A DNA stretch of 64,000 nucleotides from Peribacillus faecalis (GCF_014712675.1 NZ_JACXSI010000045.1:62001-126000), one strand, 5' to 3'. Positions 42,709 through 52,074 are shown, counted from the first letter of the stretch. Numbers and translations are program-made. Notes: generated by a model from the letters alone, not told the origin.

Positions 42709-43385
42709 TTCCAATTCACTCCCTCTGATTGGACGATATAATCAACAAACACCCCCGGTGTAATAATCTCCTCCGGATGGAGCTCCCCGAGCGGTACAAT
42801 ATTTTCCGCTTCCACAATCGTTATGTCTCCTGCTGTCGCCACAATAGGATTTGTGTTTCTGGCGCTTTTGTCATAAATTAAATTTCCGAATTCATCAGCA
42901 TATTGGGCATATACGACAGAGATGTCCGCAGTCAAAGCCGTCTCCAACAAAAAATGTTCTCCATCCACCATAACTGCTTGCTTGGATAAACGGACCGCTT
43001 CATGGTCGACACCAATATCCGATAAAAAACCTTTAATACCGGATCCTCCTGCGCGAATGCGCTCCATTAAAATGCCTTGCGGAGAAAACTCAATGTCGAT
43101 TTCCCCGTCAGTCATTTGCTTACCAGCATTCGGATTGGAGCCGATGTGGGAAACAACTAATTTTGTAGCCCTCTTCGCCGTCACAAGCCTGCCGATGCCG
43201 ATATCAGGGAATCCGGTGTCGTTTCCAATTAACGTCAAATCCCCGATGTTCAATTGGAGAATGAAATTAATGAGTGAAGGGGGAGTTCCAATTCCGCCAA
43301 AGCCGCCGAACATAATCGACATGCCATTATGAAAATATTGCGCCAACTCATTGATATCCACTATTTTCCCGAACGAATTTTTCAT
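42675..43385 (-). CDS. yodS: CoA-transferase subunit A
   Basis: The 236-residue alpha subunit has the family motif GGFGGIGTPPSLI near its start, then GNDTGFPD, and KGFLSDIGVDHE in the middle. It pairs with the yodR product. Its ATG overlaps the TGA of yodT (ATGA), and its end overlaps the start of yodR, so the three genes are translationally coupled. Confidence 0.9.
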   Translation of the reverse strand: MKNSFGKIVDINELAQYFHNGMSIMFGGFGGIGTPPSLINFILQLNIGDLTLIGNDTGFPDIGIGRLVTAKRATKLVVSHIGSNPNAGKQMTDGEIDIEFSPQGILMERIRAGGSGIKGFLSDIGVDHEAVRLSKQAVMVDGEHFLLETALTADISVVYAQYADEFGNLIYDKSARNTNPIVATAGDITIVEAENIVPLGELHPEEIITPGVFVDYIVQSEGVNWKWVWEQTLDKK

Positions 43386-44734
43386 TTAGTCCCTCCTTGC
43401 GCGCTTTGTATATATTCGCTGCAAGCAGCAAGCGTCAAATCAAGTCGCTTGATCAGTTCGTGTATTTCCGAAAATGTTATTGTTAGCGGCGGAGCCACTA
43501 ATACTGCATCGCCAATCACTCCATCAATGCCAGCTTGAGCCGGATAAAGCAATAAGCCATGCTGATGGGCAATTTCAACGATTGCATTGCCAAAATTAAG
43601 TTCCCGTTCCATTGGCTGCTTTGTGTGTGCGCATTGAACGAATTCAAGCCCGAGCAGTAAGCCTTTTCCACGCACATCACCAATAAAAGCATACTTCGTC
43701 TGTAGCTTTTTCAGTTCCGTTTGCAGCAGTACCCCTTTCTGTTTCACTTGCTGCATAATATTATTTTTTTCAATATAAGAAATAACCGCTAAGGAAGCTG
43801 CGCAAGACAGCGGATTAGCGCTGAATGTGTGACCGCTCATTACACTGCCGGATCCATTTAAAATCGGCTCCATCACCTTCTCGCTCACGAGTGCTGCCGC
43901 AATCGGTGTATAGCCGCCGCTCATACCTTTTCCAAGCGCAACGATATCAGGCACAATATCCCACTGCTCGCAAGCAAGCATCGTTCCGGTCCGGCCGACT
44001 CCCGTCATCACTTCATCGCTAATGAATAACACATTATTCTGCTCGCATATTTGCTTTAACTTCTGCAAATAGCCATCCGGAGCCGGAATAGCACCACCTG
44101 CAGCACCGATGACCGGTTCGCAAATAAAAGCTGCAACGTTATCTTTGCCGATTTTTCTGATCATCGACTGAAGCTCCGTCGCACAAAGCAAATTACAGCT
44201 AGGGTAAGATTGATTAAAGGGGCAACGATAGCAATAAGGCGGAGAAATAGAAGGGTAACTTTCCAACAAAGATACAAAACGGTCTCTTCTTACAGTGTGG
44301 CCGGACATAGATAATGCGCCTAGCGTGATGCCATGATAGCTCATCCATCTGGAAATGATTTGTGTTTTTTTCGGTTGCCCTTTTTCCTGCCAATACTGCA
44401 GCGCAATCTTTAATGCCGTTTCTGTTGCTTCGGAACCGCTGTTGACGAAAAAACTGTACTTCAAGCCCCGGCTTGTCAATTCATCGATTTTTAGCGCTAA
44501 CTGCTCTGCCGGCTCATTCGTGAATTGCGAACGATAAACAAAGGCAACCTTCTCAAGCTGCTTGACAATCGCTTCTTTTATTTCTTCAACTCCATGACCG
44601 ATATTAGCAGTAATTGCACCAGAGGAGGCATCCAAAAAATCCTTGCCGTCTTCATCATAAAGAAAAACACCCTTACCGTAATCAATCATTGAATATGTAT
44701 GATGAAGCAGCGGTTTAATTAGCGAAGAAGCCAT
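43382..44734 (-). CDS. yodT: Class III aminotransferase
   Basis: This is a PLP enzyme of about 450 residues with VNSGSEATETALK, ISDEVMTGVGRTG and the PLP-binding lysine in VALGKGMSGGYTP. It removes an amino group from an omega-amino or beta-amino acid. It is the first gene of the yodT-S-R-Q-ablB unit, so a beta-lysine-derived substrate is likely. GAGGGAGGAATGGAT favours the GTG at 44737 or the ATG at 44734; earlier in-frame codons have no ribosome binding site. No sigma-54 site was seen upstream. Confidence 0.88.
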   Translation of the reverse strand: MASSLIKPLLHHTYSMIDYGKGVFLYDEDGKDFLDASSGAITANIGHGVEEIKEAIVKQLEKVAFVYRSQFTNEPAEQLALKIDELTSRGLKYSFFVNSGSEATETALKIALQYWQEKGQPKKTQIISRWMSYHGITLGALSMSGHTVRRDRFVSLLESYPSISPPYCYRCPFNQSYPSCNLLCATELQSMIRKIGKDNVAAFICEPVIGAAGGAIPAPDGYLQKLKQICEQNNVLFISDEVMTGVGRTGTMLACEQWDIVPDIVALGKGMSGGYTPIAAALVSEKVMEPILNGSGSVMSGHTFSANPLSCAASLAVISYIEKNNIMQQVKQKGVLLQTELKKLQTKYAFIGDVRGKGLLLGLEFVQCAHTKQPMERELNFGNAIVEIAHQHGLLLYPAQAGIDGVIGDAVLVAPPLTITFSEIHELIKRLDLTLAACSEYIQSAQGGTK

Positions 44735-44889
44735 CACATCCATTCCTCCCTCACAGACTTTGCTCGGCCGATTTTTAAAAATAATAACGGAACTAATCAG
44801 GCTTATTTCATTATATGAGGCGATTGAGGCATTCTTGCTAAAATAAAGAGAATCTTTGATTAGCAGATGTCGGGGAACAAGCAAATAAT

Positions 44890-44918
44890 AAGACCTCCTA
44901 AGGTTAGAAGGCCTCTGT
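44890..44918 (-). terminator. Terminator of pepE
   Basis: AGAGGCCTTCTAA faces TTAGGAGGTCTT with some G-T pairs, followed by ATTATTTG. It lies just after the peptidase stop. Confidence 0.65.
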
Positions 44919-44923
44919 TAACA

Positions 44924-45529
44924 TTATGTAGTTATTTTCGCAACCGGCTCCTCATTAATAAAGTGGATGCTCTCATTATCGTTAAGCTTATAAACCGGCT
45001 TAATATTTCGCTCTGTTTCCCATTGATCAAAAGCTTCGCGGCGTGACTCACTATCATAATGAGGACAAAAGCTTCCCTTTAAAACTGCTAATCCCCTAAA
45101 CTCTGTGAAAGAGTCGCCTTTCTTGCTATAGCAATCCTCAAACCAGCATATTGCGCCGGCGCTTACTCCACATATAATAACTCCACATTCATATGCATTA
45201 CGGATTACATGATCAAACCCTGCTTGCTTCCAAATTTGCATCATGCGATAAGTATTGCCTCCACCAATATAAACAACATCGAAAGAATTGACAATTTCCT
45301 GTATGTTATCCATATGCAAATCTTCTATTGATAAATGGCTTGACTCTTCAGATTGGAATTGCTTATAAAACTTTTCAATATATTCCGGAGCATCATCGCT
45401 TGCCGTTGCAATAAAGCAAATTTTGATTGGTGATGTTTTTTGACATAACTTCAATAAAAATTGGTCGATATATGCGTTCTCTTCTTCTGAAAAACCGCTG
45501 CCGGAGATCGCGAGCAGATGACGTTCCAT
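44924..45529 (-). CDS. pepE: Peptidase E (S51) family dipeptidase
   Basis: This is a 201-residue serine peptidase with the glutamine-amidotransferase-like fold. The nucleophile serine lies in IICGVSAGAICW, and YIGGGNTYRMM forms the oxyanion region. PepE cleaves Asp-X dipeptides or related short peptides in the cytosol. AGGGGG before the ATG at 45529 excludes a longer reading. It is separate from the yod operon, ending with its own hairpin. Confidence 0.88.
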   Translation of the reverse strand: MERHLLAISGSGFSEEENAYIDQFLLKLCQKTSPIKICFIATASDDAPEYIEKFYKQFQSEESSHLSIEDLHMDNIQEIVNSFDVVYIGGGNTYRMMQIWKQAGFDHVIRNAYECGVIICGVSAGAICWFEDCYSKKGDSFTEFRGLAVLKGSFCPHYDSESRREAFDQWETERNIKPVYKLNDNESIHFINEEPVAKITT

Positions 45530-45593
45530 TAATAATCCCCCTATACAAAGAACTCTACACTCATTATACCTGGAAACAATATCCACTTGCATA

Positions 45594-45626
45594 AAAAAAG
45601 TGTAAAGCCATCTCAGGCTTTACACA
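45594..45626 (-). terminator. Terminator of yjcZ
   Basis: GTGTAAAGCC pairs perfectly with GGCTTTACAC, followed by seven Ts on the minus strand. Confidence 0.93.
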
Positions 45627-45639
45627 GGTTACTCACTCA

Positions 45640-45840
45640 TTAGCAACAACCGCCGCCGCCGCCATAACCGCCGCAGAATGATGCGCCGATGATTATCAAT
45701 AGAATAAACAATACAACGATTAACGCAAAGCTTCCGCCGCCCCAACCATAACCGCCGCCATAGCCACCGCCATAGCCTGCTCCATAGCCGCAACCGCCGC
45801 CATAACCAAATCCGCCACAACCATCATATCCATATTGCAT
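45640..45840 (-). CDS. YjcZ family sporulation peptide
   Basis: The 66-residue protein has a Gly/Tyr-rich first half ([20 protein letters not shown]) and one hydrophobic helix ([18 protein letters not shown]). It ends Gly/Cys-rich ([11 protein letters not shown]). This arrangement is that of the YjcZ/CotL-type sporulation peptides of Bacilli, placed in the forespore or coat. GAGGAG precedes the ATG. An overlapping frame reads as Trp/Arg-rich and is an artefact of the GGN codons. Confidence 0.9.
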   Translation of the reverse strand: MQYGYDGCGGFGYGGGCGYGAGYGGGYGGGYGWGGGSFALIVVLFILLIIIGASFCGGYGGGGGCC

Positions 45841-45946
45841 ATATTTTCACTCCTCAAAAATTTCTTATTACTAACGGTACACTCATACTTTATGAAGCAG
45901 GGCTTGTGTCTGCATGTGTATTCGCCTATTTTTGTGAAAACTGCTT

Positions 45947-45972
45947 AGAAAAACCGTTACCGGTACTTTTTT
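45947..45972 (+). repeat. Solo terminal hairpin of the modular repeat family (copy 8)
   Basis: AGAAAAACCGTTACCGGTAC plus six Ts is the first hairpin of the family. It is followed only by a remnant (TTTGGATTTCACTTCAA) without body or closing stem. It looks like the product of recombination between two terminal repeats, or a decayed copy. Confidence 0.8.
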
Positions 45973-46012
45973 ATTTTGGATTTCACTTCAAATTTATGCT
46001 GTCTTAAGAAAC

Positions 46013-46047
46013 AAAAAGACCTGACTGTATAACACAATCAGGTCTTC
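46013..46047 (-). terminator. Terminator of the PTS IIA gene
   Basis: AAGACCTGA(T/C)TG arms pair around GTGTTATACA, followed by TTTTTG on the minus strand. Confidence 0.9.
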
Positions 46048-46056
46048 TATGTACGT

Positions 46057-46566
46057 TTAGTTTTTAGGAACAACTGTCATGAAGCTTGTTTCCCCTTTAA
46101 TCAATGCTTCAGCCGTTGTTTTTTCCAATTTTTCGACAACATCACCAAAGTTAGTGATTACAATTGGAGTAATTGTGCTTTTCGCTTTTTCGCGAATTAA
46201 ATCAAGGTCGAAAGTAACAAGTTTTTGCCCTTTTTTCACTCGGTCGCCTTCTTTTACGAACACTTCGAAGCCTTCACCTTTCATTGAAACTGTTTCTAAT
46301 CCAATATGAATTAAGATTTCAATATTATTTTCAGTTTTCAATCCGATAGCATGCTTAGTCGGGAAAACTTGAATAACTTTAGCATCAACCGGTGCCACAA
46401 TCTCCCCTTCAATCGGGTTAAAAGCTAAACCGTCCCCCATCATTTTCTGACTGAAAACAGGATCCGGAACTTCTTCTAACACTACTAGCTTACCTGTTGC
46501 AGGAGCAACTAAAATCTCATTCATTACAGTTTGTTCTTTATTACTAAACAGTTTCTTTAAAAACAT
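46057..46566 (-). CDS. PTS system glucose-type IIA component
   Basis: The 169-residue stand-alone EIIA-Glc protein has active-site histidines His72 (PTKHAIGLK) and His87 (ILIHIGLETV, the phosphorylated one), plus the PIEGEIVAPV and KKGQKLVTFDLD strands. It receives phosphate from HPr and passes it to a glucose-family IIB domain located elsewhere. The position beside msrB-msrA resembles the ypqE neighbourhood I recall from B. subtilis, but the symbol is left open. The long upstream A/T-rich leader carries no cre site that I could recognise. Confidence 0.92.
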   Translation of the reverse strand: MFLKKLFSNKEQTVMNEILVAPATGKLVVLEEVPDPVFSQKMMGDGLAFNPIEGEIVAPVDAKVIQVFPTKHAIGLKTENNIEILIHIGLETVSMKGEGFEVFVKEGDRVKKGQKLVTFDLDLIREKAKSTITPIVITNFGDVVEKLEKTTAEALIKGETSFMTVVPKN

Positions 46567-46647
46567 GAAACTTCCGCCTTTCTGGATGTAAAACTAATAC
46601 AACATTGTTTTTTATGTCTATTTCAGCTTTACATTCTATCATAAAAT

Positions 46648-47076
46648 TCACAAATTTGTAAACATTTTCACATAAACTCCGTAACCCTCTTTTTTCAGCG
46701 ATTCAAGCGGAATAAATCGCAAGGCTGCCGAATTGATGCAATAGCGTAATCCCTTCGGTCCGGGTCCATCTGGAAAGACATGGCCTAAATGCGAATCAGC
46801 TGTCTTGCTTCTTACCTCAGTCCGTCTCATCCCGTAACTGTCATCGAACTTCTCGACGATTTCTGCTGATACGATCGGTTTCGTGAAGCTTGGCCAACCA
46901 CAGCCGGCATCGTATTTATCTAATGAAGAAAACAATGGTTCCCCGGAAACGATATCCACATAAATCCCCGGCTCCGTATGATTGTAAAACTCATTTTGGA
47001 ACGGTGGTTCTGTCGCATTGTTTTGCGTCACTTCATATTGAATTTTTGTCAATCTTTTCTTCAATTCTTCCTTCAT
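46648..47076 (-). CDS. msrB: Peptide methionine-R-sulfoxide reductase
   Basis: This is a 142-residue MsrB, reducing methionine-R-sulfoxide in proteins. Motifs are [31 protein letters not shown] and the catalytic cysteine in [13 protein letters not shown]. Two extra zinc CxxC pairs of some family members are absent. It overlaps msrA by four bases, so both stereoisomers are repaired by one operon. Confidence 0.95.
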   Translation of the reverse strand: MKEELKKRLTKIQYEVTQNNATEPPFQNEFYNHTEPGIYVDIVSGEPLFSSLDKYDAGCGWPSFTKPIVSAEIVEKFDDSYGMRRTEVRSKTADSHLGHVFPDGPGPKGLRYCINSAALRFIPLESLKKEGYGVYVKMFTNL

Positions 47077-47609
47077 TCCTCATTCCCCCAATGTTGTTTA
47101 ATAAATCCGGCTCTGCCTGAACCGACATGATATGCATTATAATGCTGAGGATTTTTTTGATAGTAATGCTGATGGTAGTCCTCGGCATCATAAAATACCG
47201 AAGCTGGCAAAATCGGCGTAACAATCTCTTTTGAAAATCTGCCGCTCGCATTCAATTGTTCCTTCGATTTTTCAGCTAATTGTTTCTGTTCTTCGTTATG
47301 ATAAAAAATCGCCGTTTGGTAAGACTGCCCGCGGTCATAAAACTGTCCGCCCGCATCTGTCGGATCAATTTGCCTCCAGAAAATATCCAATAGTTGCCCG
47401 TAACTGATTACATTCGGATCAAATGTGATTTGCACAGCCTCATAGTGGCCTGTTTGCTCCGAGCAAACTTCCTTATATGTCGGATTTTCCTTTGATCCTC
47501 CCGTGTAGCCTGACACAACAGACAATACACCGTCATAGCGGTCGAACGGTTTCACCATGCACCAAAAGCACCCGCCGGCAAAAGTTGCCTTCTCAATCTT
47601 TCCGCCCAT
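47073..47609 (-). CDS. msrA: Peptide methionine-S-sulfoxide reductase
   Basis: This is a 178-residue MsrA with the catalytic GCFWCM motif (Cys14, Cys17), GYTGG, and the [19 protein letters not shown] and [14 protein letters not shown] signatures. It reduces methionine-S-sulfoxide using thioredoxin. It is the first gene of the msrA-msrB operon. AAAGGAGT precedes the ATG. Confidence 0.96.
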   Translation of the reverse strand: MGGKIEKATFAGGCFWCMVKPFDRYDGVLSVVSGYTGGSKENPTYKEVCSEQTGHYEAVQITFDPNVISYGQLLDIFWRQIDPTDAGGQFYDRGQSYQTAIFYHNEEQKQLAEKSKEQLNASGRFSKEIVTPILPASVFYDAEDYHQHYYQKNPQHYNAYHVGSGRAGFIKQHWGNEE

Positions 47610-47773
47610 CTATACACACTCCTTTTCAATATTGTATGTATTTTCCTTCTGTGAATACCATCTTACCTGTTTTCCGGATGCGTTTCAAAAAGAAGGCTTA
47701 CAGTTAGACACACACCCAAGTTATGCTGCATACATTTATTACGTAAAAAAGCGTTTAGGAAAGGAGTATCATC

Positions 47774-48529
47774 ATGACATCAGATCGTACTGACGCCTAT
47801 TTCCAAAAAGCATCCAAATACGGAATGCTGGCCGATTATTATAAATACCATAATCCCCCGTTGCATATGCATTACTATAAAAAACATTTAAACAATCTTC
47901 AAAAAGGCATGCTGGCTGAAAGAGCGGCAATGGCGCGCAGCGAAGGCGTGCAGCCGGCAAAAATCCGCATTCTCCACGCTATACCGGACGGACCTAACGT
48001 AGACGTACTTTTGAATGGAACGCGTGTGCTAAAAGATTTCCCTTACAAAAAAGTGACTGATTATTTGTCTGTACCTGAAGGGAAATACCAAGTTGATGTA
48101 TACCCTACAGGAAACCATGTTTCCAGCTTGCTTAGCCGAAAAGTGAACGTCGAGAGCGGAAAATCCTATACGGTGGCAGCTGCCGGATCGGGCAATAAAT
48201 TGTATTTGCAAACGTATGAAGATAAATTTAACGTTCCGAGCGGATTAACAAATGTACGCTTTATTCATTTATCGCCAAATGCCGGACCTGTCGACGTCGG
48301 AGTGAAAGGTGGAAACAATTTATTTACGAATGTCTCATTTCGCAAAGGTACCGATTACTTAAGCGTTTATCCCGCAAATGTTGACCTTGAAGTAAAAAAA
48401 GCCGGCACAAGTGATGTTGCACTTTCATTGCCGAACGTCAATCTCCTGCCAAACACCGCCTATACTGTTTACGCCATTGGCTTAGCAGGCGATGAGCCTA
48501 GTTTAGAAGCACTTATTTTAGTACCATGA
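47774..48529 (+). CDS. Protein with two DUF4397 repeats
   Basis: The 251-residue protein has a Tyr/His-rich N-terminal stretch (SKYGMLADYYKYHNPPLHMHYYKKH). Two DUF4397 beta domains follow: IRILHAIPDGPNVDVLLNG at about 63 and VRFIHLSPNAGPVDVGVKGG at about 153. It has no classical signal peptide. DUF4397 proteins are often surface or spore-associated, so this may be a spore-layer protein, by inference. AAAGGAG lies eight bases before the ATG. Confidence 0.85.
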   Translation: MTSDRTDAYFQKASKYGMLADYYKYHNPPLHMHYYKKHLNNLQKGMLAERAAMARSEGVQPAKIRILHAIPDGPNVDVLLNGTRVLKDFPYKKVTDYLSVPEGKYQVDVYPTGNHVSSLLSRKVNVESGKSYTVAAAGSGNKLYLQTYEDKFNVPSGLTNVRFIHLSPNAGPVDVGVKGGNNLFTNVSFRKGTDYLSVYPANVDLEVKKAGTSDVALSLPNVNLLPNTAYTVYAIGLAGDEPSLEALILVP

Positions 48530-48547
48530 GTGCCTTCCTGCCTTTTG

Positions 48548-48582
48548 AAAAAGAGGAGGGGCATCATCAGCCCTTTCTCTTT
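48548..48582. terminator. Terminator between converging genes
   Basis: AAAGAG..GGGGC pairs with GCCC..CTCTTT, overlapping the stop of ypmS, with A/T-rich flanks. Confidence 0.75.
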
Positions 48583-49168
48583 ATTCATTCTTGAACACGA
48601 CATAAAATGAAATATCATCTTCAGCCAAATTCATTCGATTCGCTTCTAGTTTCAAATTATTCGGCATTTCTATTTCCGAAAGTGCAATATATATTTGCTT
48701 ATTGCCCGGATCTATAATCATCCATTCAGGAAGACTTGCCTGATTGCTGATGAAATTCAAGACATATGAAACCGGTAAACGCATTAGCCCTAACTGCATC
48801 GTTTCCTGCTTTAAGATAATATCGCCGTTTTCAAGCGTTTCAGGCTGAAAGGTCATTTTCAGCTGTATTTCCCGATTAAACACCGGAATGACCGAGTATA
48901 ACTCGACAGAATCTGTTAACACCATACTGAAATCCAACGACTGAGTCGTTTTCTGTTTTTGAATCATTTGCGCAATAATTTCATTCAAACTATCCTTACT
49001 GCTCGTAACTTCAAGTGCCGGATATTCATCTTCAGTCGCCGAATTCTCCGGAAGCGGCACTTCTGACGGTATGCCAATCAACACAAATAGCGCAACTATT
49101 ACTGCTAATACAATACCGGACAGTGTAAAGAAAAGTATTTTCCATATATTTCGTTCTTTTTTTTCCAA
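48581..49168 (-). CDS. ypmS: YpmS family (DUF2140) membrane-anchored protein
   Basis: The protein of about 195 residues has one N-terminal membrane helix (about 10-33) and an extracytoplasmic beta-rich domain. The family phrase is LDFSMVLTDSVELYSVIPVFNREIQLKMTF. The function is unknown. The start is probably TTG at 49168 (or GTG three bases before), eight bases after AGGAGG. It follows ypmR closely, as I recall in B. subtilis, supporting the name. Confidence 0.85.
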   Translation of the reverse strand: MEKKERNIWKILFFTLSGIVLAVIVALFVLIGIPSEVPLPENSATEDEYPALEVTSSKDSLNEIIAQMIQKQKTTQSLDFSMVLTDSVELYSVIPVFNREIQLKMTFQPETLENGDIILKQETMQLGLMRLPVSYVLNFISNQASLPEWMIIDPGNKQIYIALSEIEMPNNLKLEANRMNLAEDDISFYVVFKNE

Positions 49169-49204
49169 CACGACCCCTCCTTTGTCCCGTGTAACCATAT
49201 ACTG

Positions 49205-50101
49205 CTACTCTGTCTCAAGGTGCTGTTCACGAGAAATCGTATTATCCTTTACAGATTGATAAATCACTTCCCCCATGCGTTCATAGCCCTTCGTATTCGG
49301 GTGAAAATAATCGCCTTCAAAAATAAGGTTTTCATCATGTTCTTCGAAAATTTCCCATATCTCGACAAAGTAAGCAGCATCATATTGTTCAACAATTCGA
49401 TTACTGCGGCGATTCCATTCATCCATTAATATATCGAACTCCTGAATATCGCTAAGAAGCAGCTGAAACGGATTATATATCCCTACCAAATAAATATCAG
49501 CCTCTTCATTATACGTTCGGATGTCTTTAATAATGGCTTGGACATTTGAATCATATTTATCCATCGCTTGATAAAAATCGCCGACTTTCAGATTCAAAAA
49601 ATTCTTTTTCACAACGTTCATGACGTCATTGCCACCAATTGTGACCACGACAACATCAGTTTTTTGAATACTTTCAACGATTTCCGCTTCCTTCAGCCGT
49701 TTCTTCAAGCCTGCTGAGGTTAATCCTTTTTTTCCGTATTCCTCAAAAAATACTTGATTGATACTAGGTTCTTCCATCAGCTTCTCTGAAAGAAAATATC
49801 TATATCCGCCGTTATCCGTCTCATCGCCTATCCCTTCCGTTAAAGAGTCTCCGAGCATCGTAACACGAAGATCCGCTGCGGACTCGTCCTCAACGTACAA
49901 CTGTTGCTGCTCATTCTCGCCAGGTTCAAACGTCTCCTTGCCTGTAATCGGTTTTTCTTCCTCAACTTTACCTTTTGACGTCTCTGCCTGCTCTTCTTGC
50001 CCATCCGCTTTCTTCTCAGATGGCGTCACACTATCGACACGATAAAAAGAGCATGCAGACAAGAAGCAGCAAATAATAGCCAAAATTATCGCCTTCTTCA
50101 A
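49205..50101 (-). CDS. ypmR: SGNH/GDSL-type lipase-esterase lipoprotein
   Basis: The protein of about 298 residues has a lipoprotein signal (CCFLSAC), a Glu/Lys-rich linker (to about 70) and an SGNH hydrolase domain. Block I is MLGDSLTEG, block III is VVVTIGGNDV and block V is YFHPNTKGYERMG. It is an esterase acting outside the membrane on lipids or cell-wall esters; the substrate is unknown. The start is a TTG at 50101, giving a Lys-Lys-hydrophobic signal peptide. It is located between ypmQ and ypmS. Confidence 0.88.
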   Translation of the reverse strand: MKKAIILAIICCFLSACSFYRVDSVTPSEKKADGQEEQAETSKGKVEEEKPITGKETFEPGENEQQQLYVEDESAADLRVTMLGDSLTEGIGDETDNGGYRYFLSEKLMEEPSINQVFFEEYGKKGLTSAGLKKRLKEAEIVESIQKTDVVVVTIGGNDVMNVVKKNFLNLKVGDFYQAMDKYDSNVQAIIKDIRTYNEEADIYLVGIYNPFQLLLSDIQEFDILMDEWNRRSNRIVEQYDAAYFVEIWEIFEEHDENLIFEGDYFHPNTKGYERMGEVIYQSVKDNTISREQHLETE

Positions 50102-50158
50102 TGCTCTACACACTCCTTTCTAACTAACTTTATCATAAAACATCATACTTATTTTATG

Positions 50159-50212
50159 CAAAAAAGCTGTATTATTTCCCCCTTAATTTTCAATAGCTTT
50201 GCAAAATTTTAA
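50159..50212 (-). terminator. Weak terminator after the SCO1 gene
   Basis: GCAAAGCTATT faces AATACAGCTTTTTTGC on the minus strand with a large loop, overlapping the end of ypmQ. Confidence 0.45.
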
Positions 50213-50786
50213 TATGTTTGATCAACTCATCCATCGGAAAATCCTTGACCCCGTCATATGACTTAACAACAACACCGTCTGGCGAAACAAGATAAAAGCT
50301 AGTTCCATGAATCACTTGATTGTTGTCTTCCGGTTTGATGGCAGATGTATGGAAGGTTTCCCTCGCCAGCTGTTCAATCGTTTCCTGTGAATAGCCTGTT
50401 AAGAAACTCCAATTGCTGTAATCTGCGCCATAATTCCCTCCATACTGTTTCAGCACTTCCGGTGTATCTACAGTCGGATCGACGCTAAAAGAAATAAGCT
50501 CGACATCTTCAATACCTTGCGCCTTCAGTTCCTTTTGCAACTTGGCCATATTGGATGTCATCGGCAAACAAACATCCACGCAATTCGTAAAAATTAAGTT
50601 CGAAACCCAAACTTTCCCCTTCAAGTCATCTAAAGAAACCATTTCGCCGTCTTGATTTTTGAATTTAAAATCACCTACCTCCCAAGATGTGCTGTCAGGA
50701 ATCCCCTTGTTATTACCGCAGCTTGCTAGTAATAATGCAAACACTGCAATACCTATGTAAACACCCATTCTTTTAAGCGACCTCAT
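50190..50786 (-). CDS. ypmQ: SCO1/SenC-family copper/thiol lipoprotein
   Basis: The protein of about 198 residues has a lipoprotein signal (LLASC) and a thioredoxin-like SCO domain. CxxxC is in FTNCVDVCLPM and the distal metal-binding histidine in NQVIHGTSFYLV. SCO proteins load copper into the CuA site of cytochrome c oxidase. ATG at 50786 is preferred; an earlier in-frame ATG abuts the GGGAG. Confidence 0.9.
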   Translation of the reverse strand: MRSLKRMGVYIGIAVFALLLASCGNNKGIPDSTSWEVGDFKFKNQDGEMVSLDDLKGKVWVSNLIFTNCVDVCLPMTSNMAKLQKELKAQGIEDVELISFSVDPTVDTPEVLKQYGGNYGADYSNWSFLTGYSQETIEQLARETFHTSAIKPEDNNQVIHGTSFYLVSPDGVVVKSYDGVKDFPMDELIKHIKILQSY

Positions 50787-50851
50787 TATCCCCATCTCCC
50801 TTTTCTTTGCCTAAATTATTGTGCTGCAATCATTAAGAATATGTATCCAAA

Positions 50852-50882
50852 AGAAAAACACCAGCAGCAATGCCGATGTTTT
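50852..50882 (-). terminator. Terminator of tatC
   Basis: AAAACATCGGC..GCTG..GGTGTTTTTC forms a short stem with a T-run immediately after the tatC stop. Confidence 0.6.
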
Positions 50883-51638
50883 CTACGCCCATTCTTCCGT
50901 TTCATATTCGCCTTCCCGGCTGTCTTCAAGCCTTTTCTGACGGCGTTTATAAACGAATTTGGAAAGCGTAATGCTAATTTCATAAAGCAACAGCAACGGA
51001 ATAGCCACTAAAACATCTGAAATAAAATCCGGCGGTGATAACAAAACAGCAATGACAATCAAAATGAAATATGCATATTTACGGACCTTCGCCAAAGCAT
51101 AGGGATTCAGGATGCCGATTGAAGTTAAAAACATTGTAATCGCCGGCAATTCAAACAAAAATGCGAATGGAAGTGTCATATTCATCAAAAAGCGGAAATA
51201 TTTTTCGGCAGTAAAGCTTGTCATAAACATGTCTCCGCCCAGCCCGATTAAAAAATTGAGCACAGTCGGAAAGATGATGAAATAGCCGAAGCATATACCA
51301 AGTATAAACAACAGGAACAATGCCGGAATGTACCGAAGCGTCGTTTTACGCTCATGCGGCAATAAACCTGGCTTTACAAACTGCCACACTTGGAAAGCAA
51401 TCACCGGAATCGATGCCGAGATTGCCATCACTCCCGCAATGATAAAATACACCCATAAAATATCGGTTGGTCCAAGTATGATTAATTTCATATCCAAATC
51501 ACGAACAAGCCATTGGTATATCTTCTCTACAAATAGAAAAGCCGCTATAAAAAATGCAATGAACGCAATTGCTGAAATGATGAGTCGCTTTCTCAGCTCA
51601 TCCAGATGATCGACCATATTCAATTCTTTATCATTCAT
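50883..51638 (-). CDS. tatC: Twin-arginine translocase subunit TatC
   Basis: The 251-residue protein has six membrane helices and the hallmark N-terminal HLDELRKRL. FQVWQFVKPGLLPHERK lies in the first periplasmic-side loop region, and ITMFLTSIGIL follows. TatC binds the twin-arginine signal of folded precursors and works with TatA, whose gene is the next one upstream. GAGAGGATT before the ATG at 51638 supports this start. Confidence 0.95.
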   Translation of the reverse strand: MNDKELNMVDHLDELRKRLIISAIAFIAFFIAAFLFVEKIYQWLVRDLDMKLIILGPTDILWVYFIIAGVMAISASIPVIAFQVWQFVKPGLLPHERKTTLRYIPALFLLFILGICFGYFIIFPTVLNFLIGLGGDMFMTSFTAEKYFRFLMNMTLPFAFLFELPAITMFLTSIGILNPYALAKVRKYAYFILIVIAVLLSPPDFISDVLVAIPLLLLYEISITLSKFVYKRRQKRLEDSREGEYETEEWA

Positions 51639-51734
51639 AATCCTCTCATGCCCTTCTTTTTCATATAGCTCTGCCAATCTAAACTCGAATAGATTGAAAG
51701 GCTAATCGTCAGCAATTCCTAGATGATGATGCAT

Positions 51735-51770
51735 AAAAAGGCGCAAGATGGCCACATCTCACACCTTTTC
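51735..51770 (-). terminator. Terminator between tatA and tatC
   Basis: AAAGGTGTGAGATG faces CATCTTGCGCCTTT, then TT on the minus strand. This implies some tatA excess over tatC through partial termination. Confidence 0.7.
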
Positions 51771-51783
51771 ACAGAATATAAAG

Positions 51784-51966
51784 TTAATTGATTTTCTTTT
51801 TCGGTTCTTCATCTACATCGCTTGTGAGATCACGGGCAGACTTTTTGAATTCACGGAGCGTCTGGCCGAAAGCACGTCCGATTTCAGGTAATTTCTTAGG
51901 TCCGAATATAATAAGTGCTAAAATCAAGATTAATATTAAACCGGGTATCCCGATATTTTGCAACAC
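51784..51966 (-). CDS. tatA: Sec-independent translocase pore protein TatA
   Basis: The protein of 60 residues has one membrane helix ([19 protein letters not shown]), the [14 protein letters not shown] hinge and an amphipathic helix ([12 protein letters not shown]), ending acidic/basic. It forms the Tat pore with TatC. GTG at 51966 is chosen because AAGGGG is eight bases before it; the ATG nine bases upstream abuts the site. Confidence 0.93.
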   Translation of the reverse strand: MLQNIGIPGLILILILALIIFGPKKLPEIGRAFGQTLREFKKSARDLTSDVDEEPKKKIN

Positions 51967-52074
51967 AAGAAACATCCCCTTTAATTATGTAGATTTATCA
52001 TTCTAAGTATATTATATACTTATTTGCACATAAATGGAAAACAATTAAAGGAGTTCACATTTTTTTAATATATG

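Noticed and set aside
45629-45820. Trp/Arg-rich protein overlapping yjcZ
   Set aside because: It is a shifted reading of GGN-rich codons with no ribosome binding site; the YjcZ frame explains the sequence.
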